From NCBI GenBank assembly GCA_023391285.1, contig JAEWBF010000131.1, positions 1 to 64,000 on the forward strand: a stretch of DNA of 64,000 nt. The letters run 5' to 3'. The position numbers and the translations under genes were made by a program. Shown here in pieces: positions 55,460-64,000 of this stretch. The notes below the pieces were generated by a model that searched no databases, was not told where the DNA came from, and was given only the letters and a program-made list of their open reading frames with translations. This DNA is from Verrucomicrobiota bacterium (GTDB taxonomy: Bacteria > Verrucomicrobiota > Verrucomicrobiia > Opitutales > Opitutaceae). The stretch's first letter is position 1. Each line of letters begins with the position of its first letter.

Positions 55460-56181
55460 TGCTGCAACGAAAAGAATACGATGGCGTGCTGCTCGTCGAC
55501 AAACCGGGCGAGCACACCTCGCACGACGTGGTCGCGCGGTTGCGCCGCAAGTTCAACATGAAGCGTATTGGCCACGCTGGGACGCTCGATCCGATGGCGA
55601 CGGGTCTCATGATCCTGTTGATCGGAAAAGCGACGAAGGTGTCGCAATACCTCATCAGCCTCGACAAGGAATACGAAGGATCGATCGAGCTCGGCAAAGT
55701 GACGGATTCCCAGGATGCGGACGGCGAAGTGCTCGAAACCCGGCCCGTGCCTGTGCTTACGGAGGAGCAAGTGAAGGCGGCGATGGCGGGTTTCCTGGGA
55801 GACCAATACCAAACGCCGCCGATGTATTCGGCGATCAAGATCGACGGCGTGCCGCTTTACAAAAGCGCGCGCAAAGGAGTGGAGGTCGATCGCGAGCCGC
55901 GCTTCGTTCGCGTGATGAGTTTCGAACTCACGGGGTTCGAGACGCCGCGTATCCATTTCAAACTACGCTGCAGCAAAGGCACGTATGTGCGGACGATCGC
56001 GCACGACTTGGGACAGCGGCTTGGCTGCGGCGCTCATTTGGCGGCGTTGCGGCGAACGGCGACGGATAAATTCCATGTTTCGCAGGCGCTGACGATCGAG
56101 CAGATCGAGGCGATGCCACTGTCGGAGTTGGAGAAGCGGCTGATACCGGTGCACCAGGCGGTGCCGAGTATCGCGGTGTGA
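55456..56181 (+). CDS. truB: tRNA pseudouridine(55) synthase TruB
   Basis: This 241-residue enzyme makes pseudouridine 55 in the T-loop of tRNAs. Catalytic Asp is in GHAGTLDPMATG at about residues 36-47, preceded by LLVDKPGEHTSHDVV. YEGSIELGKVTDSQDADGE is the typical second motif, and RCSKGTYVRTIAHDLG follows. The length is near the short end of the family, without a C-terminal PUA domain. It overlaps the DHH gene by 4 bp (ATGA). Confidence 0.96.
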   Translation: MMLQRKEYDGVLLVDKPGEHTSHDVVARLRRKFNMKRIGHAGTLDPMATGLMILLIGKATKVSQYLISLDKEYEGSIELGKVTDSQDADGEVLETRPVPVLTEEQVKAAMAGFLGDQYQTPPMYSAIKIDGVPLYKSARKGVEVDREPRFVRVMSFELTGFETPRIHFKLRCSKGTYVRTIAHDLGQRLGCGAHLAALRRTATDKFHVSQALTIEQIEAMPLSELEKRLIPVHQAVPSIAV

Positions 56182-56223
56182 GCGGGAGATGGACGGCATT
56201 CGGAGGCTTGCACGACGCAGACG

Positions 56224-57192
56224 ATGAAAATGCCGGTGCAACTCGACGGGCTTGAAGGGGCGACGCTGCCGACGGGACCGTTGCATCTGGCGATCGGTAT
56301 TTTCGACGGTGTTCACCTGGGGCATCGCGCCGTGATCGAGGCGGCGGTGTTTTCGGCGCAGCGGAGTGGAGGCGTCGCGGCCGTGCTGACCTTTGCGCCG
56401 CATCCGAGTGTGTTGCTGCGACCCGCGCAGCCGACGCGGATGATCATGGATCGCGCGACGAAGGCGCGGGTGCTGGGAACGTTGGGGATCGAATGGGTGA
56501 TTACGCAGCCCTTCACGCCCGAGTTTGCGCAGATCTCGGCGCACGAGTTTCTGCCCTGGTTGAAGCAGCGACTGCCGAGTCTCGCAGCGGTTTACGTTGG
56601 CGAGAACTGGCGGTTCGGACGTGGGCGCGACGGGGATATCGCGCTGCTGGTAACGGAAGGAAAGAAGCTGGGACTGTCGGTGTTCAGTGCTGCGCGGGTG
56701 AGCCTGGACGGCGAACCGATCAGCAGTTCGCGGATTCGAGCGGCAATCGAAGACGGAGAGATTGCGACGGCGAACACGATGCTGGGGCAGGCGTATTCGT
56801 GCGACGGCATCGTGACACCGGGGAAGAAACTGGGGCGGCAGATCGGATTTCCCACGTTGAATCTGGTGTGGTCGCCGGATTTGCGTCCGCGATTCGGCGT
56901 GTATGCGGTGCGAGTGTCGGGGGCAAAAACGGCGGGGCGGCTTTCGGGAGTGGCGAACTACGGACTACGTCCGACCGTCGAGAACACGACGGAGCCGAGG
57001 CTGGAGGTGCACGTGTTGACGGACTGTCCTTACGGGGACGGCGATCGTGTTGTGATCGAGTGGCTGGATTTTATTCGGGCGGAACGACGCTTCGAGAATG
57101 TGGAAGCGCTGCGCGATCAGATTGCGCGGGATCGGGATGAGGCAGCGACGCGGCTGGGGCGGCTTAACGCGCCCGATACGAACCAAGCCTAA
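56224..57192 (+). CDS. ribF: Bifunctional riboflavin kinase/FAD synthetase
   Basis: This 322-residue enzyme converts riboflavin to FMN and FAD. The N-terminal adenylyltransferase part has AIGIFDGVHLGHRAVI and ISSSRIRAAIEDGEI. The C-terminal kinase part has GRQIGFPTLNLVWSPD and the downstream GVANYGLRPTVENTTEPRLE. The start is the ATG at 56224. It closes the nusA operon, 42 bp after truB. A terminator for the opposite-strand tRNA lies just beyond its stop. Confidence 0.96.
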   Translation: MKMPVQLDGLEGATLPTGPLHLAIGIFDGVHLGHRAVIEAAVFSAQRSGGVAAVLTFAPHPSVLLRPAQPTRMIMDRATKARVLGTLGIEWVITQPFTPEFAQISAHEFLPWLKQRLPSLAAVYVGENWRFGRGRDGDIALLVTEGKKLGLSVFSAARVSLDGEPISSSRIRAAIEDGEIATANTMLGQAYSCDGIVTPGKKLGRQIGFPTLNLVWSPDLRPRFGVYAVRVSGAKTAGRLSGVANYGLRPTVENTTEPRLEVHVLTDCPYGDGDRVVIEWLDFIRAERRFENVEALRDQIARDRDEAATRLGRLNAPDTNQA

Positions 57193-57198
57193 AAAGGC

Positions 57199-57222
57199 AA
57201 AACCCCTCGTGTGGAGGGGTTT
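57199..57222 (-). terminator. Intrinsic terminator of tRNA-Val (may also end ribF)
   Basis: On the minus strand AAACCCCTC pairs with GAGGGGTTT around a short loop and is followed by TTTTGCCTTTTT. It sits just after the tRNA 3' end. The same hairpin can serve ribF on the plus strand, but that side has only a few T. Confidence 0.75.
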
Positions 57223-57225
57223 GGA

Positions 57226-57302
57226 TGGTGGACCTTACTGGACTCGAACCAGTGACCTTTTCCATGTCAAGGAAACGCTCTAACCAACTGAGCTAAAGGT
57301 CC
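57226..57302 (-). tRNA. tRNA-Val (anticodon GAC)
   Basis: Read on the minus strand, the acceptor arm GGACCTT pairs with AAGGTCC. The D arm is GCTC...GAGC with AGTTGGTTA in its loop. The anticodon stem TTTCC/GGAAA encloses TTGACAT with anticodon GAC. The T arm ACTGG/CCAGT holds TTCGAGT. The discriminator A and CCA are encoded (57226-57229). GAC reads the Val codons GUC and GUU. Confidence 0.96.
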
Positions 57303-57480
57303 GCCTAAACGGGTCGGGGAGTAAGCACGATGCTGACGCGTGTGGGCAAGGAAATTTCTGTGTCGGATTTCGCAAGAGAGGAGTTTGTTTAAGGCACCCG
57401 TGGAAAGGCGCGCGAAGCGTGAGGAAAGCGCCGGTGCGGGCTTGAGTTGCGGGGGTTGGCGGCACTCACTCGGACGCCCT

Positions 57481-59142
57481 ATGCTTCAGTCGCTGCGTAT
57501 CCGAAATCTGGCTCTGCTCGAGGAAGTGTCGCTCGATTTCGAGGCGGGATTCACGGCGGTGACCGGCGAGACAGGCGCGGGGAAGAGCATTCTGCTCGGG
57601 GCGTTGAGCCTGCTCGCCGGCGAGCGGGCCGACAAAACGATCATTCGGCAAGGCGCGCCGGCCGTCGAAGTCGAGGCGAGTTTGTTTTTTGAGGATGCGA
57701 GCCAGATCGATGCGCTGCTGGCGGAGCTGGATCTGCCGGCTTGCGAGGAAGGCGTGTTGATTCTGAAACGGAGTTTGCCGCGCGAGAAGGCGCCGAAGAT
57801 CACAGTGAATGGCGGGCTGACGACATTGTCGGCGTTGCAGCGGATTGGGGAGCGCTGGGTGGATTTTCACGGGCCGAGCGAACCGCGGCGATTGTTGAAG
57901 GAGAGCTGTCAGCTCGATCTGCTGGATTCGTTTGCGCGGGCGAACGACGCGCGCTCGGCGTATCGGAAAAGTTATGACGCGTGGCGGCAGTTGGTGGCGG
58001 AGCGGGAGCGGATCGCGCGCGAGACGAAGTTGTCGGCGGATCAGATCGAGTTTCTCGAGCGGCAGCTGGCGCAGATCGACGAACTGGAGTTGACCGATGA
58101 AGCGATGGAGACGCTGGAGCGGGATTTCGCGCGGATGAGTCGGGCGCAGGAGTTGATCGAACTGACCCAGGCGATCGAAAGCGGGCTGGCGGGCGAGGAC
58201 GGTGTGCAGGGGCGGATCGCGGCACTGTTGCGGGAAGCGCGGCAGGTGGAGAGCATCGATGCGTCGAGCAAGACGCTGGCGGATCGGCTGGCGTCGGTGG
58301 CGGTCGAGCTCAACGACGTGGCGGCGGAATTTTCGACCTTGAGCCAGGAGTTGCAGTTCGATCCGGAGCAGGCGGAGGAACTCGCGACGCGGATGAACAC
58401 CTGGCTGGAACTGAAGCGGAAGCATGGCGGCGAGGTGGAGGCCGTGATTGCGGCGCGGGATGAGATGCGACGACGGTTGGAGGTGCAGGGAGATTTGGAA
58501 GGCGCGCTGGCGCGTTTGGAAAAACAGATCGGCGACGCGGAGCGCGCGGCAAAGAAAGAGGCGCAAGCGCTACGGTTGCTGCGGGAAAAAGCGGCGAAGG
58601 AACTCGCGAAAGTGGCGGCGAAGAGCATCGCGCAGCTGGGATTCAAGAAAGCGGATTTTCAGGTGCGGATCGTGCCGCTCGAGACACTCGGGCCGGCGGG
58701 GGATTGCGGAGCGGAGTTTTTGTTTTCGCCGAACGTGGGCGAGGCGCCGCTGCCGTTGAATCGCGTGGCGTCGAGCGGAGAACTTGCGCGTGTGATGCTG
58801 GCGTTGAAGACGGTGCTGGCGGATTTGGATGACGTGCCGCTGTTGGTGTTCGATGAAGTCGATGCGAACGTCGGTGGAGAAATCGGTCGCGTGGTGGGCG
58901 AGAAGATGGCGGCGATCGCGAAGAGCCATCAGGTGCTGTGCGTGACGCATTTGCCGCAGGTGGCGGCGCAGGCGACGTGTCATTTGGTGGTCACGAAGGA
59001 TCAGACGAAGGATCGCGCGGTGGTGACGATCGAGCCGATTCAAGCGAGTCGGAAGGCACGGGTGAGCGAACTGGCGCGGATGTTGGGCGATCGAAACGCG
59101 AAGAGCGCGATCGCGCATGCGGAAGAGCTGTTGGGAAGGTAA
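57481..59142 (+). CDS. recN: DNA repair protein RecN
   Basis: This 553-residue SMC-like ATPase works in double-strand break repair. Walker A is GETGAGKSILLGAL at about residues 30-43. A long coiled-coil arm with many Glu, Ala and Leu spans about 150-380, and the C-terminal half contains LNRVASSGELARVMLALK (signature) and LLVFDEVDANVGGEIG (Walker B/D-loop). CVTHLPQVAAQATCHLVV is also typical. The ATG at 57481 starts MLQSLRIRNLALLEE, the conserved RecN opening. Upstream codons in the frame are not RecN-like. No LexA box is visible to me in the short leader. Confidence 0.96.
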   Translation: MLQSLRIRNLALLEEVSLDFEAGFTAVTGETGAGKSILLGALSLLAGERADKTIIRQGAPAVEVEASLFFEDASQIDALLAELDLPACEEGVLILKRSLPREKAPKITVNGGLTTLSALQRIGERWVDFHGPSEPRRLLKESCQLDLLDSFARANDARSAYRKSYDAWRQLVAERERIARETKLSADQIEFLERQLAQIDELELTDEAMETLERDFARMSRAQELIELTQAIESGLAGEDGVQGRIAALLREARQVESIDASSKTLADRLASVAVELNDVAAEFSTLSQELQFDPEQAEELATRMNTWLELKRKHGGEVEAVIAARDEMRRRLEVQGDLEGALARLEKQIGDAERAAKKEAQALRLLREKAAKELAKVAAKSIAQLGFKKADFQVRIVPLETLGPAGDCGAEFLFSPNVGEAPLPLNRVASSGELARVMLALKTVLADLDDVPLLVFDEVDANVGGEIGRVVGEKMAAIAKSHQVLCVTHLPQVAAQATCHLVVTKDQTKDRAVVTIEPIQASRKARVSELARMLGDRNAKSAIAHAEELLGR

Positions 59143-59230
59143 GACTCAACGATTCCCGAGGCGGACGGCTCGGCGGGGAGCCCGCGTCCTATCTGTTGCA
59201 CGAGGAATGGAAGTGCTTATTGCTGGGGGC

Positions 59231-60154
59231 ATGAAACTTACCCCGAGAAAGGTTTTTTTGGTTTTGGTCGCGATGGCTGCCGGGACGATGGCCAAGGCGG
59301 CGGAGCCGGTGCGCGTGTTGTATTTCACGAAGTCGTCCGGCTTCGAGCATAGCGTGATCAAGTGGGAGAAAGGGGAGCGGAGTTATTCGGAGCGAGTGCT
59401 CGAGAAAGTCGGCGCGAAGGAGGGGTTCACCTTCACGTTCAGCAAGGATGGGAGTCTGTTTTCTCCGGAGTATCTGAAGGGGTTCGATGTCGTGATGTTT
59501 TATACGAGCGGGCATCTGTTGAGCGTCGGGACGGACGGACATCCGGCGATGTCGGCGGAAGGGAAGCAGGCGTTGCTCGATTGGGTGAAGGCGGGCGGCG
59601 GGTTTGTGGGGCTGCACAGCTGCGGTGACACCTTTCACACGGGCGAGTCGGGTGGCGGAAACAATCCGAAGCGGAAGCAGCGGTATCGGCTTTATGGAGA
59701 CGAGGCGGATGTGTTCGTGCAGATGCTCGGCGGCGAATTCATCCGGCACGGCCCGCAGCAGGTGGCGACGGCGCGGGTGGTGTCGCCGAAGTTTCCGGGG
59801 TTCGAGAAGCTGGGGAGCGAACTTCGCGTGAAGGAAGAGTGGTATACGTTGAAGGAGTTCGCGCCGAATCTTCACGTGCAACTCGTGCTCGAGACGGAAG
59901 GGATGGAAGGCGGGGATTATCGGCGTCCGCCGTTTCCGCTCGCGTGGGCGCGGATGCATGGAAACGGCCGGGTCGCGTATAACGCGATGGGACATCGCGA
60001 GGACGTGTGGGACAGCGACGCGTTTCAGTCGATGGTTACCGGCGCGGTGAAGTGGGCAGCGGGGCGCGTGGACGCGGATGTATCGTCGAACTTGGAGAAG
60101 GTGGCGCCGGGACATGCGACGCTGCAGCCGATTCCGGACGAAGTGAAGCAGTAG
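59231..60154 (+). CDS. Secreted ThuA-like domain protein
   Basis: This 307-residue protein has a signal peptide (KVFLVLVAMAAGTMAKA, cleavage near residue 26) and one ThuA-like (glutamine amidotransferase-type) domain: RVLYFTKSSGFEHS, DVVMFYTSGHLL, GGGFVGLHSCGDTFH and an acidic C-terminus. The class I amidotransferase Cys is not evident at the usual place; GLHSCGD has a Cys that could be unrelated. ThuA proteins are linked to trehalose or other sugar use, but the reaction is unknown. The ATG at 59231 follows a TGGGGGC stretch; ATGs further up (59207, 59117) would put the signal peptide too deep. Confidence 0.8.
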   Translation: MKLTPRKVFLVLVAMAAGTMAKAAEPVRVLYFTKSSGFEHSVIKWEKGERSYSERVLEKVGAKEGFTFTFSKDGSLFSPEYLKGFDVVMFYTSGHLLSVGTDGHPAMSAEGKQALLDWVKAGGGFVGLHSCGDTFHTGESGGGNNPKRKQRYRLYGDEADVFVQMLGGEFIRHGPQQVATARVVSPKFPGFEKLGSELRVKEEWYTLKEFAPNLHVQLVLETEGMEGGDYRRPPFPLAWARMHGNGRVAYNAMGHREDVWDSDAFQSMVTGAVKWAAGRVDADVSSNLEKVAPGHATLQPIPDEVKQ

Positions 60155-60189
60155 GCGCGGGCGGGCGAGAGGGCGATCGGCCGGGGAGC

Positions 60190-60211
60190 GGCGGGGTCGG
60201 GAGACCCCGCC
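60190..60211. repeat. Perfect 9-bp hairpin between convergent genes
   Basis: GGCGGGGTC pairs exactly with GACCCCGCC around GGGA, followed by CTAC. It lies between the convergent ThuA-like and CcsA genes, so it may stop both transcripts although no T run follows. A related hairpin with GCGCTG/CAGCGC and the same reverse-complement TAGGGCG edge lies at the left end of the window (1-32). Confidence 0.7.
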
Positions 60212-60216
60212 CTACA

Positions 60217-62169
60217 TCAGTTCAGGACCTCGACGTGTTCGGGCTCGGTGGGGGCGGGCGCGACTTTGAAGCTGCGCCATTTTTCGAGAGGAATCAGCGC
60301 GATCGCGATGATCGCAATCTGACTGAGGACGAAACCCGAGAGGGCGACGAAGGCGGCGTCGGTGAAACCGTAGCTGTGCAGGCCGACACCGAGCATGTTG
60401 GTGCCGAACCAACTCCAGCTGGTGATGATGTTGCCGCCGATCGCGAGGCACATGAGTCCGCGTTGTTTCACCATGCCGCCCCAGCGGGCGTGGAGAATGA
60501 CAGCGTTCCAGATGACGATCATGAGCGCGCCGTTTTCCTTCGGGTCCCAACCCCAGAAACGGCCCCAGGATTGGTCGGCCCAGATGCCACCGAGGACGGT
60601 GCCGGCGAAGCTGAAGAGAGTCGCGAAGCAGATGATGCCGTAAACCATGCGCGCGAGCGAATCGGCGGTGGCGCGATCGAGCGAACGAGTGAGCAGGCCG
60701 CGCAGGATGTAGATGATGGCGAGGAAGCCGGCGAGAAAGGTGGCGGAGTAGCCGGCGGTGACGACGACGACGTGCGTGGCCAGCCAGAAGTTGGAATCGA
60801 GCACGGCGCGCATCATTTCGAGCGTGTCGCCGCCGAGAGAAAGGTGGTGCGCGATGAGGAGGGTGGCGAAACCGACGACGCCAGCGGCGACGCTGCCGAT
60901 GGCGTTTTTGTAGACGGCTTCGAGGAAGAGGCAGAGTGCGACGGCGCCCCAGCCCACGAAAAGCGCAGAGGAGTAGAGATTCGTGACCGGCGGACGGCCT
61001 TCGAGCCACATGCGCATGCCAATGCCGATGGTGGCAAGTATCCACGCGACTGCGACAAACCAGAAGGCGGAGCGGCCGAGGACGTCGGGCCATTTGAGCC
61101 AGGAGAAGATCGCGAGGAAGAACGCCACGATGTAGAGCGACATGCTCGTGTAGAACGGCTGCGCGGCGTTGAAGCGGGTTTCGGCGGTGGTTTTGTCGAG
61201 CGTCGTGGGAAAGTTCTTATCGAGCTGCTGGCGATAGAGTCGGACGATTTCGTTGAAGTTCTCGGCATCGCCATTGCGCCACGTGCGCGCGAGACCGGCG
61301 TAGGTGAGAACGTAAGGATTTACGCGCGCGGTTTGGAAGGATTCGACCAGCGCGGTGCCGGCGTTTTTCCAACCGTTGGCGTCGGTTTCGCCGGCAGGAG
61401 GTGGAATGGCGAGGAGCGAGCCGGCTTCGCTGAGGCGGACGAAGTTGTGGCCAAAATCGATCATCAGTTGGGCGGCGGCTTCGTCGTGAGCTTCGCCGGC
61501 CTGCTTGGCGCGCACGGCGGCGACGCCCGCCTCGACCGTGTTTTGAAAACGCGAGAGATCGGCGAGGAAGTTTTCGCTCTCGGGCGGGACGAAACTCAAG
61601 CGGAGTTGCTGATAGAGAATCAGGTTCGAGTGGAGCTGAATGACTGCTTTTTGGAACGGGCTGCGAAGGGGAGCTTCGACGGGTCCGGCGAGGCGGGCTT
61701 GTTCGTCGATCGTCCGGAAATGCGGTTCGAGATCCTGGTAGGAAAAACGCTTGTGGTGACTCGGCAGGAAACCGAGCACGGCGAAAAACTTTTTGACGCC
61801 GGACGTGTAGTCGATGCGGAGGGATTCCTCGGTTTTGCCGAGGAGGTTTTGCAGTTCGACATTATCGATGACGAAGGTCGGGTAGGTGTCGGCTTTCTGC
61901 GGATGGAACGTGACATCGAGCAACCATTCGGCGGGAGAGCTGACGAGCGGGCCGCTTTTTTCGGGCGAGCTGACGCGCTGGCGGCCTTGCAGGACGAGGA
62001 GGGAAGTGCGCGCGACGGTGTCGAGCGGTTTGACGCGACCGTTGGTGACGACCGGCAGCTGGCCGAAGCCGACGATGTCGAAATCGGTTTTGTTGCTCGG
62101 CGGGCGCAGCGTGGAGGCGACCCAGACGAGGGCGAAGGCGAGAGCGAGGAAAGGGAGGAGGCGTTTCAT
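60217..62169 (-). CDS. ccsA: CcsA-type cytochrome c maturation protein with extended N-terminus
   Basis: This 650-residue membrane protein of System II haem ligation carries haem across the membrane. The haem-binding WWD-type motif WGRFWGWDPKENGAL is at about residue 535, near conserved His residues in nearby segments (for example LLIAHHLSLG). The C-terminal half has about eight helices. The first 330 residues are mostly soluble after one leader helix (MKRLLPFLALAFALVWV) and have no clear match in the short CcsA proteins; such extensions occur in other phyla. The ATG at 62167-62169 begins the leader; longer frames upstream overlap resB and are not signal-like. It lies 11 bp after the resB gene, so both proteins are made together. 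Confidence 0.88.
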   Translation of the reverse strand: MKRLLPFLALAFALVWVASTLRPPSNKTDFDIVGFGQLPVVTNGRVKPLDTVARTSLLVLQGRQRVSSPEKSGPLVSSPAEWLLDVTFHPQKADTYPTFVIDNVELQNLLGKTEESLRIDYTSGVKKFFAVLGFLPSHHKRFSYQDLEPHFRTIDEQARLAGPVEAPLRSPFQKAVIQLHSNLILYQQLRLSFVPPESENFLADLSRFQNTVEAGVAAVRAKQAGEAHDEAAAQLMIDFGHNFVRLSEAGSLLAIPPPAGETDANGWKNAGTALVESFQTARVNPYVLTYAGLARTWRNGDAENFNEIVRLYRQQLDKNFPTTLDKTTAETRFNAAQPFYTSMSLYIVAFFLAIFSWLKWPDVLGRSAFWFVAVAWILATIGIGMRMWLEGRPPVTNLYSSALFVGWGAVALCLFLEAVYKNAIGSVAAGVVGFATLLIAHHLSLGGDTLEMMRAVLDSNFWLATHVVVVTAGYSATFLAGFLAIIYILRGLLTRSLDRATADSLARMVYGIICFATLFSFAGTVLGGIWADQSWGRFWGWDPKENGALMIVIWNAVILHARWGGMVKQRGLMCLAIGGNIITSWSWFGTNMLGVGLHSYGFTDAAFVALSGFVLSQIAIIAIALIPLEKWRSFKVAPAPTEPEHVEVLN

Positions 62170-62180
62170 ACTCGAACCGA

Positions 62181-63347
62181 TCAGGCGGCGGCCGGGATTG
62201 CGGTGCGGCGGCGGCGGAAGAAGGTGGTGAGGTGGAGGGCGAATTGGGCGAGGAGGCCGACGGTCATCATCGTGCAAGCGATGTAGGGGATCAGCCAGCT
62301 GGGGTTGCGGACCACTTGGAAGACGCTCATGCCGCGGGCGCTGTCCATTTGGTATTGGTAGAACGTGAGGCCGCCGAAACGCAGCGGGTTGTTCATGTAG
62401 ATCAGCACCTCGCGGTTCTCGCTGCCGTCGGCCGTCGTGATGTGAACGCGGCTGGAGAAGTTCTTGGGGATTTCGGTGCCGACGTAGACGTCGTGCGTGA
62501 CCTTCTCGAGCGTGAGGGAGAACGGCTTGTAGTTGCGTTCGAAGCGGAGGCCGATGCGCCAGGTGCGTCCGGCGTATTCAATTGTTTGCGACACGGGCAG
62601 GATCGTGGAAACGGCCCAGGTGCCGAGGGAGCCGTCGGGGCCGATGAGTTCGAGGATCGCGCCAGGCGCGTTGCGTTCGTCCTGTTTGTAAGTGAGCGGA
62701 ACGGGTGTGACGACGAGCTTCGGCCCGACGCCGCGCGTGGCGGCGGGAGGCGTCCCGGCGGGGACGTTGGCGTGGAGTTGGAGGACGGCGTTGGGGAAGT
62801 ATTCGCGCGTGACGACGCGGAACGGGAGTTTCGGGTGTTGGATTTCGCCGCGTCGCGCGAGGGTGGATTCGGGAATCGCGACGACGTCGTCGACGGTCGG
62901 GTCGGTGGTTTCGATGATCGCGAGTTCGTTGGCGCGGAAGCTTTCGGAGTAGTTTTTCGTTTCGCCCTCGAGCAGACGCATCTGGAAATCCTCCTGCCAG
63001 AGACCGGTGAAGAGTTCGCCGAGGAGCAGGAGGATGAGGCCGAGGTGCGTGAGGAAGATGCCGGCTTTGCGCCAGGTGAATTTGAAGCGGTAAATGTGCG
63101 CGGCGACGAGGTTGATGAGGAGGAATCCTCCGATGAGATAACCGCCGGGGAAAACGGGCACGGGAATGTCGCCGATGCGCCAGAGGACAAAGAGCGATTG
63201 GAAATACTTTTCCTGCACCGCCCAGATGCCGAGGTTCACCTGGTCGAGCGTCGCGGCGAAAACCAGGATGAGCGACAGGACGAGAAGGACGACGGTGAGG
63301 CGGAGAGAGACGAAGAAGTCGCGAAATTGGCGGACGGTGTCGTTCAT
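62181..63347 (-). CDS. resB: ResB-like cytochrome c maturation protein
   Basis: This 388-residue protein is the System II partner of CcsA. It has three helices at the N-terminal side (16-33, 65-85, 95-117), a large extracytoplasmic part (120-345) and a C-terminal helix (IPYIACTMMTVGLLAQF). RNPSWLIPYIACTMM and NNPLRFGGLTFYQYQMD are typical of ResB. Together with CcsA it attaches haem to Cys-x-x-Cys-His motifs of secreted cytochromes c. The start ATG at 63347 overlaps the stop of the upstream lipoprotein gene by 4 bp. Confidence 0.9.
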   Translation of the reverse strand: MNDTVRQFRDFFVSLRLTVVLLVLSLILVFAATLDQVNLGIWAVQEKYFQSLFVLWRIGDIPVPVFPGGYLIGGFLLINLVAAHIYRFKFTWRKAGIFLTHLGLILLLLGELFTGLWQEDFQMRLLEGETKNYSESFRANELAIIETTDPTVDDVVAIPESTLARRGEIQHPKLPFRVVTREYFPNAVLQLHANVPAGTPPAATRGVGPKLVVTPVPLTYKQDERNAPGAILELIGPDGSLGTWAVSTILPVSQTIEYAGRTWRIGLRFERNYKPFSLTLEKVTHDVYVGTEIPKNFSSRVHITTADGSENREVLIYMNNPLRFGGLTFYQYQMDSARGMSVFQVVRNPSWLIPYIACTMMTVGLLAQFALHLTTFFRRRRTAIPAAA

Positions 63348-63997
63348 TGCGTGGCGTTCGCGGGAGGATGAAGGGTCTGGAGGAAGGCGCGGAAGTTCGC
63401 GTGCTCGGGGGCGACCACGTTGTCGGGGCCCATGAGTTTCACGAACCAGGTGGCGTTGCCGAGCGGGACGATGGCGCCGGTGATACGTTGCGGCGGATTA
63501 GCGGTGTTGGCGAAATCAACGAAGGTGATGTGCAGACCGTTGGCGTCGATGTGCTCGGTTTGGGTGGCGAGGTCGGATTCGGAGATCGGCGGAAGCGAGA
63601 TCTGGCCACGCCAGCGGTTGATGTTGGCGAGATCGCCGCCGACGTTGCCGGGGAAGGCGGTGATGGAGAGGTCGGCTTCGGCGCCGTCGGGTCCGACGAT
63701 CGCGTAGCTGCCCTTGCGCATGGCGGAGGAAGGCTTGGCTTTCCAGTGCGCGGGTGCGGACCACGAGAGGTCGCCGCCGGAAGCGGTGGGCACGGCGGTG
63801 TTGGCCATCGAGGGATCGACGCCGGAGGCGGGTGCGTTCGGGGCCGGGCGCGGTGTCGCTGGAACGTCACCGGTGAGAACCGGCGGCAAAGGTTCGGGCT
63901 GTTCTTTCGGAACGCGGTAGCTGGCGATCTTGGCCTCGCGACAACCGCTCAAAAGGAGCAGCGGGAGGATCACGAATGGGACGATGGAGCGACGCAT
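63344..63997 (-). CDS. Putative lipoprotein of the ccs operon
   Basis: This 217-residue protein has a lipoprotein signal: MRRSIVPFVILPLLLLSGC, with Cys19 at the lipobox. A Pro-rich linker (about 25-60) leads to a soluble domain of about 140 residues with LSWSAPAHWKAKP, SYAIVGPDG and TWFVKLMGPDNVV. I do not recognise a named family; similar small lipoproteins occur beside ResB genes in this phylum, though I cannot name an activity. It is the first gene of the lipoprotein-resB-ccsA unit and begins three bases from the right edge, so its promoter lies outside the window. Confidence 0.75.
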   Translation of the reverse strand: MRRSIVPFVILPLLLLSGCREAKIASYRVPKEQPEPLPPVLTGDVPATPRPAPNAPASGVDPSMANTAVPTASGGDLSWSAPAHWKAKPSSAMRKGSYAIVGPDGAEADLSITAFPGNVGGDLANINRWRGQISLPPISESDLATQTEHIDANGLHITFVDFANTANPPQRITGAIVPLGNATWFVKLMGPDNVVAPEHANFRAFLQTLHPPANATQ

Positions 63998-64000
63998 GAA

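Noticed and set aside
60007..62286. A 759-codon open frame on the plus strand opposite ccsA
   Set aside because: It is the mirror of the CcsA gene in high-GC DNA; its translation is an acidic Gly/Glu-rich string with no motif, while the minus strand encodes clear WGxxWGWD and helices.

Overview
The window looks like chromosomal DNA of a Verrucomicrobiota bacterium, most likely class Opitutia (Opitutaceae-like). I infer this from the very high GC, the gene order nusA-infB-rbfA-DHH-truB-ribF, a moxR/DUF58/VWA (Bat) operon, ResB/CcsA cytochrome c maturation, and several families of short dispersed repeats between genes. No taxonomic marker such as rRNA is present, so this is inference. I see no prophage, insertion sequence or CRISPR array.

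Region 1 (1-4504, minus strand) is a Bat-type operon: MoxR ATPase, DUF58 protein and two membrane VWA proteins, the last cut by the left edge. Its gaps are packed with short repeats, and one repeat family sits in frame inside two of the genes. A small GGQ release-factor-like gene (4695-5090, plus) converges on region 2.

Region 2 (5053-44399) is the most unusual part: about 39 kb of large envelope glycan genes. On the minus strand lie nine polytopic GT-C-like membrane proteins (5053-29535, many with 4-bp overlaps, including four giant tandem paralogues of about 1,080 residues), a GT2-GT2-GT4 hybrid (29629-33630), another GT-C protein (33721-35751) and a second hybrid (35907-39911). Two further GT-C proteins (40129-44399) diverge on the plus strand. 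Most of the GT-C proteins end in the same module of about 120-145 residues, with a DRG-Q signature and a C-terminal GP-x-x-N / D-W signature. It occurs once in the smaller proteins and about three times in the giants. I know no described function for it.

Region 3 (44504-48834) holds a GMC oxidoreductase with a gluconate-2-dehydrogenase subunit 3-like partner, an SDR dehydrogenase, a 49-residue histone H1-tail-like protein and a YacP-type NYN nuclease-like protein. Region 4 (48827-57192) starts with a DUF2851 protein and continues with the translation and RNA operon nusA, infB, rbfA, a DHH phosphoesterase, truB and ribF. The nusA leader contains two mutually exclusive hairpins, one of them a good intrinsic terminator, which suggests attenuation.

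Region 5 (57199-63997) holds a tRNA-Val(GAC) with its terminator, recN, a secreted ThuA-like protein, and on the minus strand a lipoprotein, ResB and CcsA. The last two form a System II cytochrome c maturation pair.
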